Shown: positions 50,869-60,137, counted from the stretch's first letter. The stretch is DNA of 64,000 bases from Planotetraspora thailandica (GCF_016863335.1 NZ_BOOR01000005.1:124001-188000), one strand, 5' to 3'. Made by a program: numbers and translations. The notes: generated by a model from the sequence alone, not told the origin.

Positions 50869-51531
50869 TCAGGCGGCCGCGGCGTTGACGTCGCGGCTGT
50901 ACAAAATTTTGGCGTCGGTTCCCCGCCGGGCCAGGGCGAGCATGGCCTTGCCCACGTTCTCCGTGGTCGTCACGTGGCGGGGCAGGAGCCGGCGCAGCAG
51001 CGGGTAGGCGGGGGCGACGACCGCGTACATCCCCCGGTACCACCGCGTCTTCGACGCCACCCCGTACAGGGGCTGCACATAGCCGAGGCGGATGACGTAG
51101 GCGTGGAACGGCAGGCGCAGCAACGCGTTCTCGGTGCGGCCCCGCACGCGGGCCCACATGACCCGGCCCCTCTCTGAGCTGTCGCTGCCCTCTCCCGAGA
51201 CGTAGACGAAGGTCATGGCGGGATTGCGTTCGGCCATGACGGTCGCCGCCGCGAGCGTGATGTCGTAGGTGACGCGGCGGTATGCGTCCTCGCTCATGCC
51301 GACGGAGGAGACTCCGAGGCAGAAGAAGCACGCGTCATAGCGGGAGAACTCCTCCGCCAGCGCGGAGAAATCCGAAAAATCTGGATAAATCACCTCGCGG
51401 AGTTTCGCGTGCCGCTGCCCGGCCGACCTGCGCCCGACGACGAGCACCTCCTCCACCGCCGGGTCGACCAGGCACTCCCGCAACACGCCCTGCCCGATCA
51501 TGCCGGTCGCGCCGAAGACGATGACCTTCAC
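50869..51531 (-). CDS. NAD(P)-binding atypical SDR-like protein
   Basis: 220 residues. The glycine motif VIVFGATGMIGQGVLREC and the later FVYVSGEGSDSSERGRVMWA place it among NAD(P)H-binding proteins related to HTATIP2/NmrA-like SDRs, which often regulate or do ketone reduction. It starts 34 bases after the molybdenum-subunit stop on the same strand and may belong to the hydroxylase operon. Confidence 0.82.
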   Translation of the reverse strand: MKVIVFGATGMIGQGVLRECLVDPAVEEVLVVGRRSAGQRHAKLREVIYPDFSDFSALAEEFSRYDACFFCLGVSSVGMSEDAYRRVTYDITLAAATVMAERNPAMTFVYVSGEGSDSSERGRVMWARVRGRTENALLRLPFHAYVIRLGYVQPLYGVASKTRWYRGMYAVVAPAYPLLRRLLPRHVTTTENVGKAMLALARRGTDAKILYSRDVNAAAA

Positions 51532-51565
51532 CCTGCCGGCTCTCCTTCCGTCGTCTGGGCCCCGA

Positions 51566-53872
51566 TCACATCAGGGCGTCGAGAGTGATGGGCAGGTCGC
51601 GCACCCGCCTGCCGGTCGCGTGATGGACGGCGTTGGCGATCGCGGCGGCCGCCCCGGTGATGCTCACCTCGCCCACGCCGATCAGCCCGAGGGGCATGGT
51701 CGGGTCGGGCTCGTTCAGCCAGGAGACGTCGATCGGCGGGATGTCGGCGTGCACCGGCACGTGATATTCCGCGAGGCTCGGGTTCATGATGCGTCCGTGC
51801 CTCGGATCCACGAGCGTCGCCTCCGACAGGGCCATCCCGATGCCCATCACGATGCCGCCGCGCAGCTGACTCGCTGCCGTCTTGGCGTTGATCACGGTGC
51901 CGACGTCGAACACCCCGACCCAGCGCGACACCCGCACCTCGCCGGTGTCGGGATCGACGCGCACCTCGCAGAACTGGGCGCCGCAGGCCGCCTTCACCCA
52001 CCGGCGCCTGTCGAGCATCAGCTTCGACATGAACCTGACCTGGCCGGCCAGCGCGCCCATCCGCGTCTCCGAACCGACCTGCGCCTCCACCGAGGTACGG
52101 CCGGCCCTGGCCAGGATCGCCGCGTAGGCTTCCCCCCGCCCGGCCGCACCTGCCTGGTAGAGGCCGCCGTCGCGGGCCTCGACGCCGGATGGCCGCACGC
52201 CGCGCAGCGGCGACCCGCTCGACCGCCTGGCCAGCGCCAGCACCGAGCGCTTCAGCTTGTCGCACGCGGTGAGCAGGCTCGCGGCCACGCTGGCGGTCTG
52301 CCCCGACCCGCCGGCCCCGGGGCCGGTCGGCAGGTCCGAGTCGCCGTATTCGACCCGCACCGCCTCGAACGGCACGCCGAGCGCGTCGGCGGTGATCTGC
52401 GCGTGCGCGGTCGCCCCGCCCATGCCCATCTCATGGAAGCCGCAGCGCACCACGACCGTCCCGTCGGCCGACAGCCGCACCGTCACGTTGGCGGCGAACT
52501 GCCACGACGGGTGGTAGGCCGACGCCACGCCCATGCCGATCAGCCACCGTCCGTCGCGCATCGAGCCCGGCTCCGGCGTCCTGTCGGCCCAGCCGAACCG
52601 CTCGGCGCCGCGAGCGTAGGCCTCACGCAACATGCGGTGGGCGAAACGTTTGCCGTCGAGCGGATTCCTCTCCGGCTCGTTGCGCATGCGCAGCTCGATC
52701 GGGTCCATGCCCAGCTTGGACGCCAGCTCGTCGACCGCCGTCTCCAGCGCGTACGTGCCGATGGACTCGCCGGGTGCGCGCATCACCGTGTTGGACAGCA
52801 GGTCGAGCTTGACCAGGTTCTGCTGCACGAAGATGTTCTCGGCGTCGTAGAGGTGCCTCGACTGGGAGGTCACCTGCTCGGGGCCGCCGCCGACCGCGCC
52901 GACCCGCGTGATGCTCGTGTGGATCAGCGAGGTGAGCCTGCCGTCCTCGTTCGCGCCGAGGGCGACCCGCTGGATCGAGGGCGTGCGCCCGCCGACCGTG
53001 CGGTAGACCCCTTCCCTCGTGAGCGCCAGCCGTACGGGCCTGCCGGTCACCCGGGCGGCGAGCACCGCGAGGATCGTGCCGGGCCAGATCATGGTCTTGC
53101 CGCCGAAGGCGCCGCCGACGTACGGAGAGATCACGCGCACGTTCTGCGCGGGAACGCCGAACTTGTGGGCGAGGTGACCGCGCACCCAGGCGATGTTCTG
53201 CGCCCCCTCGTGCACGGTCAGCCGGTCGCCGTCCCATGCCGCCGTCGTCGCGTGCGGCTCCAGCGCGTTGTGGTTGTGCGGAGGCGTGGTGTAGCGCAGG
53301 TCCACCGACACGGGCGCCGCCGCGAGGGCGGCCTCCGCGTCCCCCTTCCTGGACTCGCCCGGCTGCAGCGCGTTGCCCTTCTGCGGCTTGGCCCGGCCTT
53401 CGGCCGCGGCGAAGTCGACCCTGGCGGGAAGTTCCTCGTAGGAGACCCTGACCAGCGCGGCGGCCTCCACGGCGGCGTCCAGTGTGGCCGCGACCACCAC
53501 GCCGACCGGCTGGCCGTGCCAGTGCACCTCGTCGGTGTTGAGGTAGTTGACCGTGGTCGCGGAGGCGAGCGATTCGAGGTTCAGCAGGCTCACCGGGGGC
53601 GGCGGCTTCATCGGCGGCGCGTTCAGGTGCGTGATCACGGTGAGCACCCCGGGGACGGCCGCGGCGGCCGTGACGTCGATGCCGGCGATCCGCCCCCGGC
53701 CGACCGTCGCGTGGACCAGCGCGGCGTGCGCGAGGCCGGGGTAGGGGTATTCGGCCGAGAAGCGAGCCGCCCCCGTGGTCTTGGCCTTGCCGTCGACCCG
53801 GTCGATCGGCTTGCCGACGTTGCGGCCCGCCCTCGGAAGAGCCGGGCTCTCCTGCGTCTGCGTCTGCGTCAT
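51566..53872 (-). CDS. xanthine dehydrogenase-family molybdopterin-binding subunit
   Basis: 768 residues, standard length for YagR/PaoC-like or CoxL-related large subunits. Family blocks seen: YPYPGLAHAALVHATVGRG, YTTPPHNHNALEPHATTA, GGAFGGKTMIWPG, MRAPGESIGTYALE and the catalytic Glu in GLIGVGEVSITGAAAA. It binds Mo-MCD and hydroxylates an aldehyde or N-heterocycle. ATG overlaps the stop of the FAD subunit (ATGA). The operon order Fe-S, FAD, Mo is typical; the frameshift in the Fe-S gene may inactivate the complex. Confidence 0.92.
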   Translation of the reverse strand: MTQTQTQESPALPRAGRNVGKPIDRVDGKAKTTGAARFSAEYPYPGLAHAALVHATVGRGRIAGIDVTAAAAVPGVLTVITHLNAPPMKPPPPVSLLNLESLASATTVNYLNTDEVHWHGQPVGVVVAATLDAAVEAAALVRVSYEELPARVDFAAAEGRAKPQKGNALQPGESRKGDAEAALAAAPVSVDLRYTTPPHNHNALEPHATTAAWDGDRLTVHEGAQNIAWVRGHLAHKFGVPAQNVRVISPYVGGAFGGKTMIWPGTILAVLAARVTGRPVRLALTREGVYRTVGGRTPSIQRVALGANEDGRLTSLIHTSITRVGAVGGGPEQVTSQSRHLYDAENIFVQQNLVKLDLLSNTVMRAPGESIGTYALETAVDELASKLGMDPIELRMRNEPERNPLDGKRFAHRMLREAYARGAERFGWADRTPEPGSMRDGRWLIGMGVASAYHPSWQFAANVTVRLSADGTVVVRCGFHEMGMGGATAHAQITADALGVPFEAVRVEYGDSDLPTGPGAGGSGQTASVAASLLTACDKLKRSVLALARRSSGSPLRGVRPSGVEARDGGLYQAGAAGRGEAYAAILARAGRTSVEAQVGSETRMGALAGQVRFMSKLMLDRRRWVKAACGAQFCEVRVDPDTGEVRVSRWVGVFDVGTVINAKTAASQLRGGIVMGIGMALSEATLVDPRHGRIMNPSLAEYHVPVHADIPPIDVSWLNEPDPTMPLGLIGVGEVSITGAAAAIANAVHHATGRRVRDLPITLDALM

Positions 53873-54864
53873 GCCGCGCTTCCTTCCGCGAGCAACTGGG
53901 CGAGCGTCGCCACGATCACCCGCTGGGCCAACTCGATCTTGAAGGCGTTCCCCGGCTGGGCGACCGCGGGGGCGAGCTCGGTCGCCGCGGCGCGCCGGAA
54001 GGACTCCACGTCGGCGGGGCCGCCGAGCAGGAGCCGCTCCGCCTCGCGTGCCCTCCAGGGCTTGGCGGCGACGCCGCCCATCGCCAGCCGTACGGCGGAG
54101 ACCGTCCCGCCGGTGACCTCCAGGGCGGCGGCCACGGAGACCAGCGCGAAGGCGTAGGACGCGCGGTCGCGCACCTTGCGGTAGCGCGAGGTGGCGGCGA
54201 CGGGCACATCGGGCAGTTCCACCGCGGTGATCAGCTCGTCGGCGGTCAGCGTGGTCTCGATGTCCGGACGTTCGCCGGGCAGGAGATGGAACTCAGAGAT
54301 CGGGATGCGGCGCTCGCCCCGCACGCTCTCGGCCACGACGGTGGCGTCGAGCGCGGCAAGGGCGACGCACATGTCCGACGGGTGCGTCGCGATGCAGGCC
54401 GCGCTCGTGCCCAGCACGGCGTGGCTTCGGGTGAACCCGCCCACGGCCTCGCAGCCGCTCCCGGGCTCGCGCTTGTTGCAGGCGGCCGCGTCGTCGTAGA
54501 AGTACAGGCAGCGGGTGCGCTGCAGCAGGTTGCCGCCGACCGTCGCCATGTTGCGCAGCTGACCCGAGGCGCCCGACAGGAGCGCCTGGGAGAGCATCGG
54601 ATAACGCGTCCTGATCAGCCGGTTCGCGGCCAGGTGGCTGTTGCGCACCAGCGCGCCGATGCGGACGCCTCCGCCGGGCAGTTCCTCGACTTCGGTCAGG
54701 GGAAGGCGGGTGATGTCGATGACGGTGTCGGGCCGCTCGATCTCCTCGCGCATGAGATCGACGAGGTTGGTGCCGCCGCCGATGAACTTCGCGTTGGGCC
54801 GGTCGGCGATCGCGCGCACCGCCGTCGCGACGTCGGGGGCGCTGAGGTAGGAGAACGCCTTCAC
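53869..54864 (-). CDS. xanthine dehydrogenase-family FAD-binding subunit
   Basis: 331 residues. FAD-binding motif KFIGGGTNLVDLMREEIERP and the second FAD region GQLRNMATVGGNLLQRTRC, with the extra Fe-S-like Cys cluster (RTRCLYFYDDAAACNK, GSGC) known from PaoB/YagS-type subunits. GTG 54864 has AAGGAGGG six bases upstream and overlaps the Fe-S subunit stop as GTGA. It transfers electrons between the 2Fe-2S clusters and the external acceptor. Confidence 0.9.
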   Translation of the reverse strand: MKAFSYLSAPDVATAVRAIADRPNAKFIGGGTNLVDLMREEIERPDTVIDITRLPLTEVEELPGGGVRIGALVRNSHLAANRLIRTRYPMLSQALLSGASGQLRNMATVGGNLLQRTRCLYFYDDAAACNKREPGSGCEAVGGFTRSHAVLGTSAACIATHPSDMCVALAALDATVVAESVRGERRIPISEFHLLPGERPDIETTLTADELITAVELPDVPVAATSRYRKVRDRASYAFALVSVAAALEVTGGTVSAVRLAMGGVAAKPWRAREAERLLLGGPADVESFRRAAATELAPAVAQPGNAFKIELAQRVIVATLAQLLAEGSAA

Positions 54865-55366
54865 CGTGCGCCCTCCTTGATGGCCTCGACGATGCCGTTG
54901 TAGGCGCCGCAGCGGCACAGGTTGCCGCTCATCCGCTCCCTGATCTCGGCGTCGGACAGCTCGATCGAGGTCGCCGCCAGGTGTTCGGTCACCGCGCTCG
55001 GGGCTCCCGCGTCGTGCTCCGCCAGCATGCCGAGGGCCGAGCAGATCTGCCCTGAGGTGCAATAACCGCACTGGAAGCCGTCGTTGCGCACGAACGCCGC
55101 CTGCAGCGGATGCATGCGGTCGGCGTCGCCCACTCCCTCGATGGTGGTGATCTCGCGGTCGGCGTACTGCACGGCCAGGGCGAGGCAGGAGTTGATCCGC
55201 TCCCCGTCGGCGAGCACCGTGTGCAGGCGCCGCACGCGCCCTGGTTGCAGCCCTTTTTCGTGCCGGTCAGCCCCAAATGCTCGCGGAGCGCGTCGAGCAG
55301 GCTGACCCGCGGCTCCAGATCGAGCGTCTCGACCGTTCCGTTCACCTTCATACGCACCTCGACCAC
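54861..55366 (-). pseudogene. 2Fe-2S subunit of the molybdenum hydroxylase, frameshifted
   Basis: From GTG 55366 (GGGAGGG six bases upstream) the frame reads MKVNGTVETLDLEPRVSLLD, then TKKGCNQGACGACT, the plant-type ferredoxin Cys cluster. It then goes out of frame. The continuation, VLADGERINSCLALAVQYAD and later GFQCGYCTSGQICSA and GNLCRCGAYNGIVEA, is in another frame and runs to 54861. Removing two bases from GTGT at 55219-55222 restores a 167-residue protein of normal length. Either a natural 2-nt insertion or a sequencing error; all cluster Cys are otherwise intact. Confidence 0.8.
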
Positions 55367-55402
55367 GGATACCCTCCCTGCGTCCGGTCGACAGGGGACC
55401 GA

Positions 55403-55455
55403 CGCTAACAGAACGGCGTAACGTTAACAAGAGGACGCTGTTCTTTTAACGCGGC
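55403..55455. promoter_or_regulatory. divergent operator region between the hydroxylase operon and TetR
   Basis: The 91-bp spacer contains the palindrome TAACGTTA (55419-55426) and facing AACAG/CTGTT elements, the most AT-rich DNA locally. A TetR autoregulatory operator controlling both directions is likely. Confidence 0.4.
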
Positions 55456-55457
55456 GT

Positions 55458-56165
55458 ATGCTTGCGTTCGAAATGACAGAGCCGGGATTCGTCCGAGCCA
55501 GGCGGCCGGAGCACAAGCAGCAGCGGCGCGAGGCCATCCTCGCCGCCGCACGCGACCTCGCCGAGCGTGTCGGCGTCCGCGACGTGAGTCTCGGCAACGT
55601 CGCGGACGCCGTGGGCCTGGCGAAGTCGAACGTGGTGCGTTATTTCGGCACCCGCGAGGAGATCTACCTCGAACTCGCGGCCGAGGCGTGGCAGGAGTGG
55701 GGGGCGGCGGTCACCGAACGCCTGCGCGCACGGGAAGCGGCCGACGAGGTCACCGACGTGCTGGCGGACACGCTGGCCGACCGGCCGCTGTTCTGCGATC
55801 TGCTCGCGCACATGTCGACCAACCTCGAGCACAACGTGTCGGTGCCGGCCGCCCGGGTGTTCAAGCGAGCGGTGCTGCGCGTGATCGCCGACCTCGGGGC
55901 CGAAATCGCTCAGGCGCGCCCGGATCTGAGCGCGGACGAGGGAGCGGAGCTGGTCGGGGTGGCCACAGGGATGGCCGGCACGCTGTACCCGGTCGCGAAC
56001 CCGCCGGCCGCGGTCGCCGAGCTGTATGCGAGCGACCCCGACATCGCGGCGACCTGCCCGCCCTTCCTGCCCACGTTGCGGCGGTTCCTGGCCGTGTTCA
56101 CGGCGGGGGTGACGACGCTGCGCGGCACGCCCGTCATCAGGACAGCAGGACGAGGACGAGACTGA
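55458..56165 (+). CDS. TetR-family regulator divergent from the molybdenum hydroxylase operon
   Basis: 235 residues. HTH SLGNVADAVGLAKSNVVRYF at about 51-70, with the variant ending VVRYFGTREEIYLEL and a C-terminal TetR ligand domain. It likely represses the adjacent hydroxylase operon until its substrate appears. The start may be ATG 55458 or 55473. Its 3' end overlaps the convergent DUF1304 gene by 29 bases. Confidence 0.88.
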   Translation: MLAFEMTEPGFVRARRPEHKQQRREAILAAARDLAERVGVRDVSLGNVADAVGLAKSNVVRYFGTREEIYLELAAEAWQEWGAAVTERLRAREAADEVTDVLADTLADRPLFCDLLAHMSTNLEHNVSVPAARVFKRAVLRVIADLGAEIAQARPDLSADEGAELVGVATGMAGTLYPVANPPAAVAELYASDPDIAATCPPFLPTLRRFLAVFTAGVTTLRGTPVIRTAGRGRD

Positions 56166-56496
56166 TCGCCGCGGGGACGGCCTGCACGAACAGGATCCTG
56201 CGGCTGGAGGTGGCGGCGCCGTAGAGCCCGGCGACCAGGATGCAGGCGAGGAAGAAGACCTTGGCCTGGAAGCCCACCGGGTCGGCGGCCACCAGTCCCC
56301 AGATCAGTCCGGCGGCGAGGAAGCCGTTGTAGAGCCCCTGGTTGGCGGCGAGCACGCGGGTCTTGGCCGCGAGGTCCGGGTCGGTGCCGAACGCCTTCAT
56401 GCCCCGCGGCGTCGTCCACAGGAACATCTCCAGCACGAGGATGTAGATGTGGATCAGCGCCATCACGGCCACCGCCACGTCAGCCAACACCGTCAT
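56137..56496 (-). CDS. DUF1304-family membrane protein
   Basis: 119 residues, four membrane helices (VLADVAVAVMALIHIYILVL first, last at the C-terminus). The pattern LEMFLWTTPRGMKAFG followed by ANQGLYNGFLAAGL is characteristic of DUF1304 proteins, whose function is unknown. ATG 56496 has GAGGAG eight bases upstream; an upstream extension is not supported. Confidence 0.85.
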   Translation of the reverse strand: MTVLADVAVAVMALIHIYILVLEMFLWTTPRGMKAFGTDPDLAAKTRVLAANQGLYNGFLAAGLIWGLVAADPVGFQAKVFFLACILVAGLYGAATSSRRILFVQAVPAAISLVLVLLS

Positions 56497-56519
56497 GCGG
56501 CCGCTCCTCGCTGGAGATG

Positions 56520-56557
56520 CAGAATCCTGGTACGGCGGGTGCCGCACCAGGATTCTG
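56520..56557 (-). terminator. terminator hairpin after the chitinase-like gene
   Basis: CAGAATCCTGGT / ACCAGGATTCTG, perfect 12-bp stem; the 14-nt loop can form an inner CGGC/GCCG stem. It lies 40 bases after the GH18 gene's stop and before the DUF1304 start. Confidence 0.75.
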
Positions 56558-56596
56558 GATGGTCACGGGCGACTTGTACAAATCACCCCTGGTTGG

Positions 56597-57982
56597 TTAG
56601 AAGCCGGCGGTGATGCGGGTGAAGTCCCAGTTGCTCCCGCCGAGGCCGCTGCAGGTCTCCTGGAGTCCTCCGCCCGCGCAGGGGCGGTCCCGGTTGACCG
56701 ACCAGAAGGCCAGGCGGACGAGACCCTTGGAGTTCGCGTAGTCCCGGATCTGGGTCCAGGTCGCCTGCGTGGTCGTCTCCTGCTGGTCGGACAGGCCGTT
56801 CATGCCGGAGATGCCCATGTGCCCGTACGCCTGGGCGTCGGACCAGCCGAAGGTGCTCTTGAGCTGGTTCTTCAGGCCCTCGGCCGCGTTGACCGTGCTC
56901 TGGTACATGTTCGCGCCGCCGCCGAAGTCGAACGGCATGATCGTGTAGGCGTCGACCGGCACGCCGAGCGCCTTCGACTGGTTGATCAGGCGGATGCCGT
57001 CACCGGTCGGGCCGGTTGTGCTCGTGCCGAAGGTCAGCGCGATCTTGACGTTGGGGTTGTTCTGCTTGACGATCTTCAGGCCGTTGAGGATGCGGTCCTG
57101 CACGGTGTAGTTGGAGAACTCGTCGGTGTTCTCGATGTCGAAGTCGACCACGGCCGGGCCGACGGCGTTGATGACCTGCTGCACCGCGTTGGCATACGCC
57201 GACGGGGAGGAGCAGTTCGGGCCGAGCTTGTTGCCGGACCAGCCGCCGAAGGAGACCTGGACGCTGCCGCCCGCCGCCTTGATGGAGGAGATCGTCTGTG
57301 CGTCGACGCCGCCGGTCAGCGGCCGGGAGCCGTCCCACATCGGGTTGCAGCCGCCGCCCGAGAGGATGAAGGCCATGGTGAAGGACTTGACGCCGGTGGC
57401 GCTCATGACCGAGGTGGCGCTGGGCGGGTTGCCCCAGCCCATGTAGAGGTAGGGCGCGCCCGCCATCTTGCCGCCGGTGGGCGGGGGAGGCGTGGTGCCG
57501 CCGCCGCTCGGCAGCGTCCACCGCTGGTTCGAGCCGGCGAAGCAGTCCCAGATCTGGAGCGGGGTGCCGTCGGCCGAGCTGGGGCCGGTGGCGTCGAGGC
57601 ACTTGCCGAGGGCGCGCAGGGTCCCGTCGGAGTTCGCCGTCCACCGCTGGGCGGCGGAGCCGTTGCAGTCGTAGATCTGCACCTTCGTGCCGTTGGCGCT
57701 GCTGGCCGCGGCGACGTCGAGGCACTTGCCGAGGGCGCGGATCGTGCCGTCCGTGCCGACGTTCCACGACTGGGCCGCGGTGCCGTTGCAGGTGTAGAGC
57801 TGCACCTGCGTGCCGTTGGCGCTGTTGGCGCCCGCCACGTCGACACACTTGCCGCCGATGCCGGTGATCTGACCGGTCGCGGCCATGGCGGGGGTCAGGC
57901 CGGTCGCGACGAGGGGGAGGGACGCCACGAGGGCGCCGAGGAGGAGCCGGAGACGGATCCGGCCCGAGCGTTCAGCGTTCAT
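56597..57982 (-). CDS. secreted GH18 chitinase-like protein with N-terminal ricin-B (CBM13) module
   Basis: 461 residues. Signal peptide about 1-35 (LVASLPLVATGLTPAMA-A), three ricin-type repeats at 36-155 with GKCLD and QxW motifs, a Pro/Gly linker, then a GH18 domain (about 175-461). The catalytic DxDxE signature is AVVDFDIENTDEF; the SFGGWSGNK strand is also GH18-like. Substrate may be chitin or another GlcNAc polymer. The ricin module is about 88% identical to the one in the neighbouring GH30 protein. Upstream is an AT-rich operator-like element. Confidence 0.9.
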   Translation of the reverse strand: MNAERSGRIRLRLLLGALVASLPLVATGLTPAMAATGQITGIGGKCVDVAGANSANGTQVQLYTCNGTAAQSWNVGTDGTIRALGKCLDVAAASSANGTKVQIYDCNGSAAQRWTANSDGTLRALGKCLDATGPSSADGTPLQIWDCFAGSNQRWTLPSGGGTTPPPPTGGKMAGAPYLYMGWGNPPSATSVMSATGVKSFTMAFILSGGGCNPMWDGSRPLTGGVDAQTISSIKAAGGSVQVSFGGWSGNKLGPNCSSPSAYANAVQQVINAVGPAVVDFDIENTDEFSNYTVQDRILNGLKIVKQNNPNVKIALTFGTSTTGPTGDGIRLINQSKALGVPVDAYTIMPFDFGGGANMYQSTVNAAEGLKNQLKSTFGWSDAQAYGHMGISGMNGLSDQQETTTQATWTQIRDYANSKGLVRLAFWSVNRDRPCAGGGLQETCSGLGGSNWDFTRITAGF

Positions 57983-58093
57983 GGGGGGTGTCTCTTTCTG
58001 GGGGTTCCGAGAGAGGTAAACGCTTCGGTTCGGGGGTGGTGCAGGGGTCGAGGACCTTCTGAGCAGGGGCGAGTGGGCAGCCTCGTTACTGTT

Positions 58094-58106
58094 AAGAAGG
58101 TTTCTT
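58094..58106 (-). promoter_or_regulatory. candidate operator upstream of the chitinase-like gene
   Basis: AAGAA-GGT-TTCTT within an AT-rich patch (58089-58116), 112-124 bp before the GH18 start. Short inverted repeats of this type occur upstream of secreted glycosidase genes in related actinomycetes as far as I recall; no regulator is assigned. TGTAAT at 58111-58116 (minus) could be a -10 box. Confidence 0.35.
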
Positions 58107-58156
58107 TATAATTACAGTCCCGAATTTAACTCCGGTCGACCGCTCTTAGTCAAGAG

Positions 58157-60001
58157 TCAGGTCTGGATGACCCACTTCTGGTTGGGCCCGGCGAAGCAGT
58201 CCCAGATCTGGAGCGGGGTGCCGTCGGCCGAACTGGGGCCGGTGGCGTCGAGGCATTTGCCGAGGGCACGCAGGGTGCCGTCTGAGCCGGCGGTCCACTG
58301 CTGGGCGGTGGTGCCGTTGCAGTCGTAGATCTGCACCTTGGCGCCGTTGGCATTGCTGCCCGCGGCGACGTCGAGGCACTTGCCGAGCGCCCGGATCGTG
58401 CCGTCCGACCCCACGGTCCACTGCTGCGCCGCCGACCCGTTGCAGGTGTAGAGCTGCACCTGCGTGCCGTTGGCGCTGTTGGCCCCCGCCACGTCGGCGC
58501 ACTTGCCGCCGTAGCCGGTGATGGCCTTGCCACCGGCGCCGCCGCCCGACTGCGTGCCCGCCCATGTGAAGGTGGCCGAGGTCTTCGTCGGAAGGCTGTA
58601 GGTGAACGACTGGCCGCCCCAGTTGACCTTCACCGTCTGGGTGCTCCCGGTCGTGTTGTAGGCGATGAGCGCCTTCGACCCGTCGGGGTTCTTCCAGGCC
58701 ACGTTCTTCACGGCGGAGTTGGCGGTCGAGTCGATCCGGTAGGCGCTTGGCCGTACGAACTTGGTGAGGTGGCCCATCGTGTAGTACTCGATCGTGTAGT
58801 CCACCTGGCCGCCGCGGCTGCCGCCGTTCTGCACGGTGATCAGGCCGGTGCAGGAGTCGCAACCCCCGTTGTGCGGGCCGTTGAACTGGTCGACGGCGAG
58901 GCTCCACTTGACCCAGCTGCGGTCCCAGTTGCGGGTGTAGTCGATCAGGTTGTTCATGTCCTCGGTCTGCTGGTTCCCGATCCAGCCGCCGCCCGAGTGC
59001 TCGGTCATGTACGCGTTGACCTGCGGATACTGGTTGTGCACCGTGGTCTGGGTGGCGACGTCGCCGCCGTACCCGTGCCAGGCGACGCCGCCGAAGAGCG
59101 GGTCGTTGCGGATGGCGGGATCGGCGAGCAGCGGGGCGGCCCAGGTGTTGTAGGCGTCCCAGTTCCAGTCGTTGACCAGCGTCTTCGTGGTGATGCCCGC
59201 GCTGCGGAAGGCGGGCCACAGCGCGTTCTTGATGAAGTACTGGATGCCTGAGGTGTTCCACTGCATCGAGGGATATCCAGCACAGCAGGTCGGCTCGTTC
59301 TGCACCGACACGTAGTCGATGGGCACACCCTGGGCCTGGTAGGCCTGGATGTACTTGGCGAAGTACTGGCCGTACAGGCCGTAGTACTGCGACTCCAGCC
59401 AGCCCTGGCTCCAGGCGTCGTTGTCCTTCATCCAGGACGGCGCGCTCCAGGGCGACGCCATGACCTTGAGCGCGGGGTTGAGCGCCTTGGCCTGCTTGGT
59501 CAGCGGCAGTACGTCGGCGAGGTCGTGGTTGATCGAGAACCCGTTCAGGTCGCAGCAGGTGTCGTCGTAGGAGTAGCTGAAGCGGGCGAGGTCGGACGAG
59601 CCCATCGGGTTGCGGACGAAGCTCAGGCCGATGCCGTTGACGGGGTCGAACAGCTTCTGCATGACCGAGGTGCGGGTGGCGGCGCTGAGTGCGCCGCTGC
59701 TGTTCAGCAGCCAGGCGGCGGTGTCGGTGAACGACGCGCCGCCGCCTTCGAACTGCTGGTACGTCGTGTTCTCGTTGACGGTGATCGTCTGGGCGGCCGT
59801 GGGGCTGGTGGCGGCGAAGGACACGGGCGCCTGCTGCTGGAGCCCTCTGGTGACGGTACGGCCGCCGGCGTCGGAGGTCGTGGTGAGCCAGATGTCGACG
59901 CGTTCGCCGGCTGCCTGCGCGGCCGGGGCGCCGACGACGGTCAGCGCCGAGGCGGCGAGAAGGAGCGCAGGCAGCGCACGACGGAATCTGCGGAAGGGCA
60001 T
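58157..60001 (-). CDS. secreted GH30-type glycosidase with C-terminal ricin-B (CBM13) module
   Basis: 614 residues. Signal peptide about 1-30 (LPALLLAASALTVVGAPAAQ). GH30 catalytic barrel plus beta-side domain about 50-480: acid/base Glu in YVSVQNEPTCC, nucleophile Glu in NAYMTEHSGGGW, and FEGGGASFTDTAAW near the start. The C-terminal 120 residues are three ricin repeats that bind sugars. Substrate could be a beta-glucan or xylan-like polymer. ATG 60001 (GGGAG upstream) starts the signal peptide; a longer upstream start is rejected. It shares the lectin module with the GH18 gene, 175 bases away. Confidence 0.9.
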   Translation of the reverse strand: MPFRRFRRALPALLLAASALTVVGAPAAQAAGERVDIWLTTTSDAGGRTVTRGLQQQAPVSFAATSPTAAQTITVNENTTYQQFEGGGASFTDTAAWLLNSSGALSAATRTSVMQKLFDPVNGIGLSFVRNPMGSSDLARFSYSYDDTCCDLNGFSINHDLADVLPLTKQAKALNPALKVMASPWSAPSWMKDNDAWSQGWLESQYYGLYGQYFAKYIQAYQAQGVPIDYVSVQNEPTCCAGYPSMQWNTSGIQYFIKNALWPAFRSAGITTKTLVNDWNWDAYNTWAAPLLADPAIRNDPLFGGVAWHGYGGDVATQTTVHNQYPQVNAYMTEHSGGGWIGNQQTEDMNNLIDYTRNWDRSWVKWSLAVDQFNGPHNGGCDSCTGLITVQNGGSRGGQVDYTIEYYTMGHLTKFVRPSAYRIDSTANSAVKNVAWKNPDGSKALIAYNTTGSTQTVKVNWGGQSFTYSLPTKTSATFTWAGTQSGGGAGGKAITGYGGKCADVAGANSANGTQVQLYTCNGSAAQQWTVGSDGTIRALGKCLDVAAGSNANGAKVQIYDCNGTTAQQWTAGSDGTLRALGKCLDATGPSSADGTPLQIWDCFAGPNQKWVIQT

Positions 60002-60137
60002 AAGCGGGTCTCCCTCTGGGGGGTGGAGTGAAGACCGCCCGTACGGCCCTGCCCGGCAGCGCACTTGGCGTGACGTAAGTGATAACACGGCCGACACCGT
60101 GATGCAACGGGTCGGCAACGGATCGGTTACGCGCGGG

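Noticed and set aside
51500-54157. 885-codon plus-strand frame opposite the molybdenum and FAD subunits
   Set aside because: Shadow of two well-supported minus-strand genes; the translation is compositionally biased and has no domain.
56447-58111. 554-codon plus-strand frame over the GH18 gene
   Set aside because: The opposite strand encodes a complete secreted GH18 protein with signal peptide and lectin repeats; this frame is a GC artefact.
58146-60107. 653-codon alternative minus-strand frame over the GH30 gene
   Set aside because: An Arg-rich +1 shadow; the neighbouring frame has the signal peptide, catalytic Glu motifs and ricin repeats.
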